Origin: Acidobacteriota bacterium
GTDB taxonomy: Bacteria; Acidobacteriota; UBA890; WLXD01
NCBI GenBank assembly: GCA_022571615.1
Contig: JACZXM010000005.1
Span: 1-19,776 of the forward strand
DNA: 19,776 nt
Direction: 5' to 3'
Part shown: piece by piece, positions 1 to 7,284 of the stretch
Position numbering within the stretch: the first letter of the stretch is position 1
Layout: the number at the start of each line of letters is the position of its first letter
Translations under genes and position numbers: made by a program
Notes under the pieces: generated by a model
Told to the model about the DNA's origin: nothing
What the model saw: only the letters and a program-made list of their open reading frames with translations
Databases searched by the model: none

Positions 1-36
1 CCCCTGGGCGGCGCTACCACACCCATCACAATTCTA

Positions 37-60
37 CCACGGCCTGCTAGCAGCCCGTGG
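37..60. repeat. 24-bp palindromic intergenic repeat, copy 1
   Basis: Left arm CCACGGCCTGCT and right arm AGCAGCCCGTGG form a near-perfect palindrome around a central CTAG, with one broken pair. It matches the perfect palindrome at 15408-15431 in 23 of 24 bases. It lies downstream of the recD2 stop, outside any gene I can support. Such repeated palindromes at gene ends resemble REP-like elements or bidirectional terminators. No T-run follows on either strand, so a classical intrinsic terminator is not shown. Confidence 0.75.
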
Positions 61-62
61 GA

Positions 63-84
63 GCAGCAGGGGATGAGGTCGAGC
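63..84 (+). repeat. Partial copy (a) of the GGAGGGAACGCAGC/ATGAGGTCGAGC repeat
   Basis: This 22-base stretch matches the corresponding part of copy b (minus strand, 150-171) in 21 of 22 bases and copy c (11391-11412) in 20 of 22. It faces copy b, and together they make an 18-bp perfect inverted repeat. The first part of the unit, including GGATGAA, is not recognisable here. If a plus-strand gene ends just left of this window, this copy would follow its stop, but that cannot be seen. Confidence 0.7.
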
Positions 85-165
85 ACGTCCGTTCTGCTGG
101 CCTCCGACTGTCAAGCCGCCTCGAGAGGCCGACCACAGCGCCAGGAGGTGCTCGACCTCATCCCC
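69..165. repeat. 18-bp perfect inverted repeat downstream of recD2
   Basis: Arms at 69-86 (GGGGATGAGGTCGAGCAC) and 148-165 (its exact reverse complement) enclose a 61-base spacer that contains a small GCCTC/GAGGC hairpin. As RNA this would fold into a long stable stem just after the recD2 stop codon. It arises because copies a and b of the repeat family lie head to head. A role in transcript end formation or mRNA stability is an inference. Confidence 0.75.
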
Positions 166-189
166 GGCTGCGTTCCCTCCAGTTCATCC
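150..189 (-). repeat. 40-bp repeat copy (b) that supplies the recD2 stop codon
   Basis: Read on the minus strand, this begins GGATGAAC, where GGA is the last codon of recD2 and TGA its stop. It continues through GGAGGGAACGCAGC to ATGAGGTCGAGC. Compared with 11373-11412 after folA, 35 of 40 bases are identical, and the repeat has the same register to the stop codon in both places. Two unrelated genes sharing a stop codon and 3' flank point to a mobile or propagated short repeat. Confidence 0.8.
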
Positions 190-2409
190 CTGCAAAGCAG
201 AGCCGATCCGCTCCGCCAGGGTCGTGAAGCGCGACGATGGGGCCGCGTTTTCGACCGCCCGGCGTAGCGCCTGTGAGGTGGTCACTAGGACCGCGACCTT
301 CTTGGCCCGCGTGAGGGCGGTGTACAGCAGGTTACGTTGCAGCATGATGCGGTGCTCCGGCAACAGAACGACCACCACAGCGGGGTACTCACTACCCTGG
401 CTCTTGTGAATCGAGATGGCGTAGGCAAGCGTCAGGTCGCGCAAGCTGCTGCGATCGTAGCCAACCAGCCGGCCGTCGAACTCGACGCTCACCGCCTCCT
501 CTTCGGTGGCCACGACACTGCCGATGTCGCCGTTGAAGACCTCGCGGTCGTAGTCGTTGCGCAGCTGCATGACCCGATCCCCCGGGCGCAGGATCGGAGC
601 ATCCGGCTTCGCGGCCGTGGCGCCGGGATTCAGCGCGTCCTGTAGGACCGCGTTGAGGTTCGCTACCCCGGCGCTGCCTCTGTGCATGGGTGTCAGAACC
701 TGGATATCGCGCATCGGATCGAGTCCGAACCGCTGCGGAATCCGCTCCGTTACCAGGCGCAGCACGATGCTGCGAGCGCGTTCCGCATCCTGCTGCTCGA
801 TGATGTAGAAATCCTCCTTCCCACCACCATCGCCGCTCTCGCGCCCCCGCACCGACTCGCCGCCAGGTGCGGAGATCGGCATCTTTCCGGCGTTCACACG
901 ATGCGCGTTGGTCACGATCAGGCTCTCGCCGGCCTGTCGGTAGATCTCGCGCAGCCGAACCGTCGGCAGCCGCTCGGAGGCGATCAGGTCACGCAACACC
1001 GCCCCCGGCCCGACCGGCGGCAACTGGTCCGCGTCACCCACGAGCAACAGCCGTGCGCCGGTGGGGACGGCGGCAAGAAAGGCGTCCATAAGCGGCAGAT
1101 CCACCATCGACATCTCGTCGACCACCAGCAAGTCGGCCTCGATCGGATTGTCGGACCCGCGGCCGAAGCCGGTATCGTATCGGTACTCGAGCAGCCGGTG
1201 CAGTGTCGACGCTGGATGACCCGTCGCCTGTTCCATTCGCTTCGCCGCGCGCCCGGTCGGAGCGGCTAGCGCCACCCGCTGCCCGAGCATGCGGGCGCAG
1301 CGAACCAGCGCATCGATCAGTGTGGTCTTGCCGGTCCCGGGCCCGCCGGTGACCACTAACACGCGACCCACCAGCGCTCGCAAGACAGCGTCTTGCTGAG
1401 CCGATGCCAGATCCACCTCGAGTCTCGATTCTACCTGGCGCAGGGCACGTGAGGTCCGCTCGGCGTCGGGCGACTCTTCGGTCGCAGCCACCAGCCCCGC
1501 CAGCCTGCGGGCCACCCGCCGCTCCGCCGCGTGCAGCCTGCGCAGGTACACTCGAGACCTGCCCTCGGGGTCATCGCCTTCGATTACCAGCGCCGGGCCA
1601 CCCGCCAGCGCCGCGATCGACTTCTCCACCAAGCCCGGTTGGTCGAGCTCCAGAGCACGCTGCGCTCCGCGCACGAGCTGTTCTCGGGGCACATAGCAAT
1701 CGCCGCCATCGGCCGCCACCCGGAGCACGTGCAGAATGCCCGCCCGAATGCGTTCGGGTGCGTCGACCGCGATGCCCATCCGCAACGCCAGCCCGTCGGC
1801 AGTGCGGAAGCCGATGCCGCGCACCTCGGCCACCAGATCGTAGGGCTCGCGCCGCACGCGCCTGATCGCATCCTCGCCCCACGCCCGCAGGATCCGCTCG
1901 GTCAACGCCGGGCCGAGTCCGTGCCCCTGCAAGAAGATACGCCCCTGCCGCTCCGCGCTTCGCGTCACCCAGGCCTTCTTGATCTCGGCCAGCCGCTTGC
2001 GCCCGATTCCCTTGACCTCCAACAGGCGATCGGGCTCCTCGTCGAGAACCCGGAGCGTGTCGGCACCGAAGCGCTCGACCAGCCGGCGGGCCAGCTCCGG
2101 ACCGATCCCCGGCACCACCCCCGAGGCGAGGTAACGTCGTGTCCCTGCCTCGCTCTCGGGTACCACCGACCTCGCCACACTCGCCCGGAACTGCCTGCCG
2201 TACTTGGGATCGGACTCCCAGCGCCCGCTCACCTGCAGGCTTTCGCCCGGGAACACCCGTGCCAGGGGGCCGACAATAGTGACCCTGGCGCCGGTCTCCG
2301 GCTGCAGGTGAAAGATCGTCCAGCCGCTCTCGCGGTTCTCGAACAGAACCCGCCCGACGACTCCTTCCAGCTGGCCCTCGACCGGACCTTCCGACGCCGG
2401 CGCGCTCAT
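184..2409 (-). CDS. recD2: RecD2-like ATP-dependent DNA helicase (SF1B)
   Basis: A 741-residue superfamily 1B helicase of the RecD2/TraA type, expected to unwind DNA 5' to 3' in repair without RecBC. Residues 10-90 look like the N-terminal OB-like region, followed by helix-hairpin-helix repeats (GVVPGIGPELA near 98, VKGIGRKRLAEI near 132, VRGIGFRTADGLA near 196). The motor shows Walker A GGPGTGKTT at 355-363, motif II DEMSM at 431-435, motif III GDADQLPPVG at 458-467, a UvrD-C-like HKSQGSEY near 668-675 and motif VI YTALTRAKK at 696-704. All key helicase motifs are present and the length is normal for the family. It is the last gene of the minus-strand block, 42 bp after lpdA; cotranscription is plausible but unproven. 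Its last codon and stop fall within a 40-bp repeat. Confidence 0.95.
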   Translation of the reverse strand: MSAPASEGPVEGQLEGVVGRVLFENRESGWTIFHLQPETGARVTIVGPLARVFPGESLQVSGRWESDPKYGRQFRASVARSVVPESEAGTRRYLASGVVPGIGPELARRLVERFGADTLRVLDEEPDRLLEVKGIGRKRLAEIKKAWVTRSAERQGRIFLQGHGLGPALTERILRAWGEDAIRRVRREPYDLVAEVRGIGFRTADGLALRMGIAVDAPERIRAGILHVLRVAADGGDCYVPREQLVRGAQRALELDQPGLVEKSIAALAGGPALVIEGDDPEGRSRVYLRRLHAAERRVARRLAGLVAATEESPDAERTSRALRQVESRLEVDLASAQQDAVLRALVGRVLVVTGGPGTGKTTLIDALVRCARMLGQRVALAAPTGRAAKRMEQATGHPASTLHRLLEYRYDTGFGRGSDNPIEADLLVVDEMSMVDLPLMDAFLAAVPTGARLLLVGDADQLPPVGPGAVLRDLIASERLPTVRLREIYRQAGESLIVTNAHRVNAGKMPISAPGGESVRGRESGDGGGKEDFYIIEQQDAERARSIVLRLVTERIPQRFGLDPMRDIQVLTPMHRGSAGVANLNAVLQDALNPGATAAKPDAPILRPGDRVMQLRNDYDREVFNGDIGSVVATEEEAVSVEFDGRLVGYDRSSLRDLTLAYAISIHKSQGSEYPAVVVVLLPEHRIMLQRNLLYTALTRAKKVAVLVTTSQALRRAVENAAPSSRFTTLAERIGSALQG

Positions 2410-2451
2410 CCGCCTGCTCGCGTCAGCATTCGGAGCCCATCACTCAGACGG

Positions 2452-3852
2452 TCAGATGTGCAGCGCCCGGCCATCGACTGCAAGCGCCGCCTCCTTGAAC
2501 GCCTCCGAGAGCGTCGGGTGCGCATGCACGGTGAGCGCCAGGTCCTCCGCACAGCCACCGTAGCCCATTGCCACGACAGCCTCATGAATCAGGTGACCTG
2601 CCTCCGGCCCGACACAGTGAACTCCCAGGATCACGTCGGAATCGGCATCGGTGATGATCTTCACCCAACCCTCGACCTCGTCACGCGCACGCGCTCTGCC
2701 GTTGCCGCGGAATGGGAATTTTCCGACCCGTATGGCGTGCCCTCGCAGCTTGGCCTCGTCCTCCTTGAGGCCGACCGACGCGATTTCGGGCGAGGTGAAG
2801 ACCACCGCCGGAATCGCATCGTAGTCCATCGCCGCATTCCGACCCGCGATGCATTCGGCCGCCACGACGCCCTCGTCCATCGCTACGTGCGCGAGCATCA
2901 TCGTCGGCACCACGTCGCCAATGGCATAGACCCCGGGCACACCCGTACGCATGCCGTGGTCGACGACAATGAAACCGTCTTGGTCAGGTTCCAAGTCGAT
3001 CGCATCCAGACCCAGGTCGGCGGTGTTAGGCCTACGCCCGATCGACACCAACACCTTGTCGGCGTCCACCTCGTCGCGCTCTCCGTCCACCTCGTAGCTG
3101 ACGGTGGCGCCGTGCTCCCCGACCCGCACCCCGGTCACCCGTGCCTGCAGGCGAAGATCCAAGCCCTCCGCGCGCAGGAACTCGAACGCGGTCTCGGAGA
3201 TCTCCGGGTCCATCTCGGGCAACACACGGTCGAGCATCTCGAGCACAACCACCCGCGCACCGAGGCGCGCGTACACGCTACCCATCTCGAGCCCGATGTA
3301 GCCGCCTCCCACCACCACCAGACGTTCCGGAACCTGATCGAAGGCGAGAGCCCCGCGTGAGGACACCACCCGGTCGCCGTCGAACGGCACGGCGGGCAAC
3401 TCCGCGTCGACTGATCCGGTAGCGATGATCACGTTGTCGGCGTGCAACGAGGACACATCCCCCTGCGCGTCCTCAATCAGTAGCGCACCGGGCGCCTCGA
3501 AACGAGCCTGCCCCTGGATGCTCTCGACCCCGTGCTTGCGCAGCAACCCGCGCACGCCACCCGTCAGCATCTTGACGACCTTGGCCTTGCGCCGCTGCAT
3601 GGCAGCAAAGTCCACTTCCACGCTGCCGACCTGAATACCGAACGTCGAGGCCCGCCGGATCTGGGTCAGCAAGTGGGTGGCGTCCAGTAGCGCCTTGGAC
3701 GGAATGCATCCCACGTTGAGACAGGTTCCACCGATGAACTCCTTCTCGACGATGGCGATCCGCAGACCCAGTTGCGCGGCGCGCAAAGCGGCCACATAGC
3801 CGCCCGGCCCCGCGCCCACGATGGCCACGTCGAACCTCTGATCAGCAGACAT
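2452..3852 (-). CDS. lpdA: Dihydrolipoyl dehydrogenase (E3)
   Basis: A 466-residue FAD flavoprotein that reoxidises the dihydrolipoyl group of E2 and passes electrons to NAD+. The N-terminal FAD motif GAGPGG is at 13-18, and the redox-active disulfide is Cys44/Cys49 in GGTCLNVGCIPSKALL. An NAD-binding GGGYIGLEMG follows in the middle. The C-terminal HAHPTLSE carries the catalytic His445 and Glu450 of the dimer interface. All catalytic residues are present and the length is standard. A strong Shine-Dalgarno AGAGGAGCGAG lies just before the ATG. It sits 55 bp downstream of the E2 gene in the same direction, so it is most likely the dedicated E3 of this complex, though it could also serve other lipoate-dependent enzymes. 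Confidence 0.97.
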   Translation of the reverse strand: MSADQRFDVAIVGAGPGGYVAALRAAQLGLRIAIVEKEFIGGTCLNVGCIPSKALLDATHLLTQIRRASTFGIQVGSVEVDFAAMQRRKAKVVKMLTGGVRGLLRKHGVESIQGQARFEAPGALLIEDAQGDVSSLHADNVIIATGSVDAELPAVPFDGDRVVSSRGALAFDQVPERLVVVGGGYIGLEMGSVYARLGARVVVLEMLDRVLPEMDPEISETAFEFLRAEGLDLRLQARVTGVRVGEHGATVSYEVDGERDEVDADKVLVSIGRRPNTADLGLDAIDLEPDQDGFIVVDHGMRTGVPGVYAIGDVVPTMMLAHVAMDEGVVAAECIAGRNAAMDYDAIPAVVFTSPEIASVGLKEDEAKLRGHAIRVGKFPFRGNGRARARDEVEGWVKIITDADSDVILGVHCVGPEAGHLIHEAVVAMGYGGCAEDLALTVHAHPTLSEAFKEAALAVDGRALHI

Positions 3853-3907
3853 CCAACTCGCTCCTCTCGAGCGTTCCGAATCACGGGCCGCTGCCGCGGG
3901 CCCCGAC

Positions 3908-5314
3908 CTACGGTGCCCCGAGCAACAACAGCTTGGGATCTTCCAGGTACACGATCATGTCGCGCAAGAACACGGCGCCGTCGTAGCCATCGACGATCCT
4001 GTGATCGAGGGACAGCGACAGGTTGACCATGTCGCGGATCACGATCTCGTCGTCCCGAACCACCGGTCGCTTGCGGATCGCGGCGACGCCAAGGATCGCA
4101 ACCTCGGGGTGATTGATGATCGGCGTCGCCAGCAGGCCACCGACGTTGCCGGTGCTGGTAATGGTGAAGGTGCCGCCCCGTAGATCCTCCAGCGGGCTCT
4201 TGCCCTGACGGGCGTCGCCCGTCACCCGGGCGATCTCGCGCGCGAGATCGAACACACCGCGCCGGTCAGCTCCTTGGACCACCGGTACCATCAAACCCCG
4301 GTCTGATGCGGTGGCGATGCCGATGTTGTAGTAGCGCTTGATGACGATCTCACCCGCCTCCTCGTCGAACGACGAATTGACGGTCGGGTGCTGCTTGAGG
4401 GCCGCCACCAACGCCTGCACGATAAAGGGCAGGAAGGTGACCTTGACGCCTTGGGCCGCCCCGAGTTGCTTGGCCTCGTTGCGCAGGGCCACGATCTCGG
4501 TCATGTCGCACTCCTCCACGTAGGTGAAGTGCGGGATGATCCTCTTGGCCTGGCTCATCTTCTCGACGATGAGGCGCCGCAGACCACGCACCGGCACGCG
4601 TTCTTCGAGCTCGAGCACCGTCTCCTCATCGGCCGTTGAGACGCCGGAAACCGTCTGCTCGGCAGCCGGCCTGGAAACAACCGCAACTTCGGACTCGGCG
4701 ACAGGCTCGGGCGCCGCAGCTTCCGGTTTCGCTGCCGCGGACCCGTTGCCGGCGAAGTTGGTGACATCGTCCTTGGTGATCCGCCCCCCCTTGCCGGTTC
4801 CCGGTACCCGCAGCAAGTCGACCTCGAGCTCCCGCGCCAGCCGCCGCGTCGCCGGACTTGCCAGCGCTCGTCCGGGAGCCGCCGGTGGCGCCTCCCAGAC
4901 GCGTTCCGGTTGCCCGGGCTCCATCTGCTCGAGCTCGGCTCGCGCCATGGCTCGCGCTGCCTCGATCGCCTCGTCCACCGGCTCGGGGGACTGCGGATCC
5001 CGTCCCGAGGTCTCGGTCGGCTCGGCCTCGCGGTTGGATTCCGGCTCGGACGGCGCCTCCGTCGTACGCTCCTGCGCGTCCTCGGAAAACAGCATCATGA
5101 CGGTGCCGATCTCGATGATCTCGCCCTCGTGCGCTTTGATCTCGAGGATCTTTCCAGCGCGAGGAGACGGCACCTCGACGGTCGCCTTGTCGGTCATCAC
5201 CTCCACCAGAGGAGTGTCCTCGGAAACCTCGTCACCCTCGGCGACGAGCCACTTGATGATTTCTCCCTCGGCGACACCCTCACCGATTTCTGGCAGCTTG
5301 AACTCGATAGCCAT
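3908..5314 (-). CDS. Lipoyl-bearing E2 acyltransferase of a 2-oxoacid dehydrogenase complex
   Basis: A 468-residue E2 core enzyme. One lipoyl domain occupies residues 1-78, with the lipoylated Lys43 in MTDKATVEV. A long acidic linker follows (about 79-148, rich in Glu and Pro rather than the common Ala-Pro). The E1/E3-binding domain is at about 151-186 (SPATRRLARELEVDL...GKGGRITKDDV). The catalytic acyltransferase domain runs from about 238 to the end, with active-site His438 and Asp442 in DHRIVDG. The protein looks fully functional. The MAIEFKLPEIGEG start and the E1 subunits beside it resemble branched-chain (BkdB-like) systems, but the acyl specificity cannot be fixed from sequence. It starts 6 bp after the E1 beta stop with a GAGGGG ribosome site, so coupled expression is likely. 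Confidence 0.93.
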   Translation of the reverse strand: MAIEFKLPEIGEGVAEGEIIKWLVAEGDEVSEDTPLVEVMTDKATVEVPSPRAGKILEIKAHEGEIIEIGTVMMLFSEDAQERTTEAPSEPESNREAEPTETSGRDPQSPEPVDEAIEAARAMARAELEQMEPGQPERVWEAPPAAPGRALASPATRRLARELEVDLLRVPGTGKGGRITKDDVTNFAGNGSAAAKPEAAAPEPVAESEVAVVSRPAAEQTVSGVSTADEETVLELEERVPVRGLRRLIVEKMSQAKRIIPHFTYVEECDMTEIVALRNEAKQLGAAQGVKVTFLPFIVQALVAALKQHPTVNSSFDEEAGEIVIKRYYNIGIATASDRGLMVPVVQGADRRGVFDLAREIARVTGDARQGKSPLEDLRGGTFTITSTGNVGGLLATPIINHPEVAILGVAAIRKRPVVRDDEIVIRDMVNLSLSLDHRIVDGYDGAVFLRDMIVYLEDPKLLLLGAP

Positions 5315-5320
5315 GACCCC

Positions 5321-6295
5321 TCAGAAGTTGGCAACCTGCTCGATCGCCGCGTAGACACGACGGGGACCGGGCAGGTACTCGTCCTCGAATGCGAACGGGA
5401 TCGGTGTGTCGAACCCGCTTACGCGAAGCACCGGAGCCTCCAGATGCACAATGGCCCGCTCGGCCAGCGTCGCCGCGAGCTCCGCCGCGTAGCTGCAGAA
5501 CTTGGGTGCCTCAGCGGCGATGACCGCGCGGCCGGTCTTGGCAATCGATGCGAGCACAGTGGCGATATCGAGGGGCAGCAGCGTGCGCAGGTCGATCACC
5601 TCGGTCTGGATTCCCGACTCGGCTGCCATCTGTGCCGCTTCCTCGGCCACCGGCACCATGGCCCCGTACACTAGAACGGTGACGTCGGTCCCTTCGCGCA
5701 CGATCCGCGCCGACCCAAGAGGAACTTCGAAGTCGTCCTCGGGCACCGGCGAGTGAGCGCGGCGATAGAGCCGCTTGGGCTCCAACAACACCACCGGATC
5801 GTTGCCGCGCAGCGATGAGCGCAGCATGCCGATGGCATCCTGGGCATTGGAGGGAACTGCGACCACCAGGCCAGGCGTGTGGCAGAAATACGCCTCGGGG
5901 GACTGTGATTGGTACATGCCACCGCCCACACCGCCACCGTACGGTACCCGCAGCACGACTGGACAGGAGTAGTCTCCACCCGACCGGTACCGCATCTTGG
6001 CCATCTCCGACACCATCTGATCGAATCCGGGATAGATGAAATCGGCGAACTGGATCTCCGGAACCGGCCGCACCCCGTACAACGCCATGCCGACCGCGGT
6101 GCCGATGAGCCCGCCCTCGGCCATCGGCATGTCGAGGACGCGCTGCGGCCCGAATTCCTCGAGCAAGCCCTCGGTCACACCGAACACACCGCCCCATCGC
6201 CCCACGTCGTCACCGAGCACCACGATCCTCTCGTCGCGCTGCATCTCCTGGCGCAGTGTTCGATGGATGCCCTGGAGCAGGCTCAACTCGGTCAT
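5321..6295 (-). CDS. 2-oxoacid dehydrogenase E1 beta subunit, active-site His replaced
   Basis: A 324-residue transketolase-like beta subunit of an alpha2-beta2 thiamine-diphosphate E1. The cofactor-activating Glu60 is kept in DMPMAEGGLIG. The family signatures EIQFADFIYPGFDQMVSEMAKMRYRSGG, PVVLLEPKRLYR, VIDLRTLLPLD and GFDTPIPFAFE are all present, and length is normal. In the usual YHSQSPEA motif this protein has YQSQSPEA, so Gln129 (CAA codon at 5911-5909) stands where branched-chain E1 beta has its catalytic His (His146 of mature human BCKDH beta, from memory of the family). It overlaps the E1 alpha stop by 4 bp and has its own GAGGAG site. Because the partner alpha subunit is also degenerate, activity on 2-oxoacids is doubtful. 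Confidence 0.9.
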   Translation of the reverse strand: MTELSLLQGIHRTLRQEMQRDERIVVLGDDVGRWGGVFGVTEGLLEEFGPQRVLDMPMAEGGLIGTAVGMALYGVRPVPEIQFADFIYPGFDQMVSEMAKMRYRSGGDYSCPVVLRVPYGGGVGGGMYQSQSPEAYFCHTPGLVVAVPSNAQDAIGMLRSSLRGNDPVVLLEPKRLYRRAHSPVPEDDFEVPLGSARIVREGTDVTVLVYGAMVPVAEEAAQMAAESGIQTEVIDLRTLLPLDIATVLASIAKTGRAVIAAEAPKFCSYAAELAATLAERAIVHLEAPVLRVSGFDTPIPFAFEDEYLPGPRRVYAAIEQVANF

Positions 6296-7284
6296 GCGTT
6301 CTCCTCGCGCGTCTCGAGCTCACGGCTCAACTGCTCGGCTTGCTCTTGCAGCATCCACGGTCTTTCCGCGTACACATCGTCGAACATCGTCGCTGCCGGC
6401 GGCTTGCCGATGCTCTCTGCCACTTCGATCGCCGCCGCGATGCGGGCGTGACAACGTTGCTGGAGATCCTCCTGCCGGCCCGGATCCCACAGTCCCCGAT
6501 GCTCGAGGAAGGGGCGCAGCCGCACCGCCGGATCCACCGCATCGCCCTCGTGCACGATCGCCTCCACGAGTTGGGCACCGCGGCCTCCTGCCGCCAGCGC
6601 CCGTGCCGCGCGAGCTGCCTTCAGCACCGCCAGGACGTCGCCTCCGTCGACCCGCTGGGTTCCAAGACCATAGCCGGCGGCGCGGGAAGCAAGGTCGAGG
6701 TGGCCATCGGTGCGGGCTACCAGCACCAGTGGCAAGGCGAGGCGCGCCGCCAGCTCCAGCGCGCTATGGAACCCCGCCTGGGCCGCGGACCCGGCACCCA
6801 GGAGTGCCAGCACCGCAGCCGGTTCGCCGCGCAGCCGCATTGCCAGCGCGGTCCCCGCGGCCTGCTGCACATGGTTGGCGAGCACGCCGGAAACCGACAC
6901 GTAGCGACCATCCGGGAGGCTAGCATGGCCCGCGACCTGGCGGCCGTGCTGCGAATCGTCGGCGCTGCCGAGCATCTGCGCCACCCACTGCTCGACGCTG
7001 CCGCCACGAAGCCAGTAGGCGGCGGCCGAGCGAAACGACGGATACAGCCAGTCGGCATCGTCGAGCGCCAGGGCGGAGCCCGCTGCCACCGCGGCGGCGA
7101 CGCCCGAAGGGACCCAGAACGAGAGCTTGCCGCCATCGTGCAGGAGCTCGCAATGCTCGTCGAGGATCCGCGCCAACACCAGTGCCTCGTAGAGCGTCCG
7201 CAGGTCGCGCTCGGACAGCTCGGGGGCGTTCTTGTCGTTCTGCTCGGCGTCGGCGCCCAAAACCGTCAGCAACTCGTCCGGCAT
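6292..7284 (-). CDS. 2-oxoacid dehydrogenase E1 alpha-like subunit with degenerate ThDP site
   Basis: A 330-residue protein that aligns along its length with branched-chain E1 alpha. Examples are LYPSFR at 80-85, GYGLGTQRVDGGDVLAV near 204-220, and a C-terminal RLRPFLEHRGLWD and DDVYAERPWMLQEQ region. The thiamine-diphosphate metal motif is broken. The usual GDG/GEG is GAG (163-165), so the acidic metal ligand is Ala164. The usual NN is Thr192-Asp193, followed by His195 rather than the common Tyr. About 14 residues after that motif are missing, as is the HHSTSDD-type loop that carries the alpha active-site His. The frame is open, so this is not simple decay. The start lies inside the end of lipA, with GGGAGGCGAGGG before the ATG. 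It may be a structural partner of E1 beta or have a changed role. Confidence 0.85.
   Translation of the reverse strand: MPDELLTVLGADAEQNDKNAPELSERDLRTLYEALVLARILDEHCELLHDGGKLSFWVPSGVAAAVAAGSALALDDADWLYPSFRSAAAYWLRGGSVEQWVAQMLGSADDSQHGRQVAGHASLPDGRYVSVSGVLANHVQQAAGTALAMRLRGEPAAVLALLGAGSAAQAGFHSALELAARLALPLVLVARTDGHLDLASRAAGYGLGTQRVDGGDVLAVLKAARAARALAAGGRGAQLVEAIVHEGDAVDPAVRLRPFLEHRGLWDPGRQEDLQQRCHARIAAAIEVAESIGKPPAATMFDDVYAERPWMLQEQAEQLSRELETREENA

Noticed and set aside
73..267. A 64-codon plus-strand frame across the left-end repeats
   Set aside because: It is built from the inverted repeat and the recD2 3' end, with no ribosome site or conserved feature.
1531..3360. A 609-codon open frame on the plus strand across recD2 and lpdA
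   Set aside because: It is antisense to two well-supported genes with intact motifs, spans their junction, and shows no domain. Long antisense frames are expected at this GC content.
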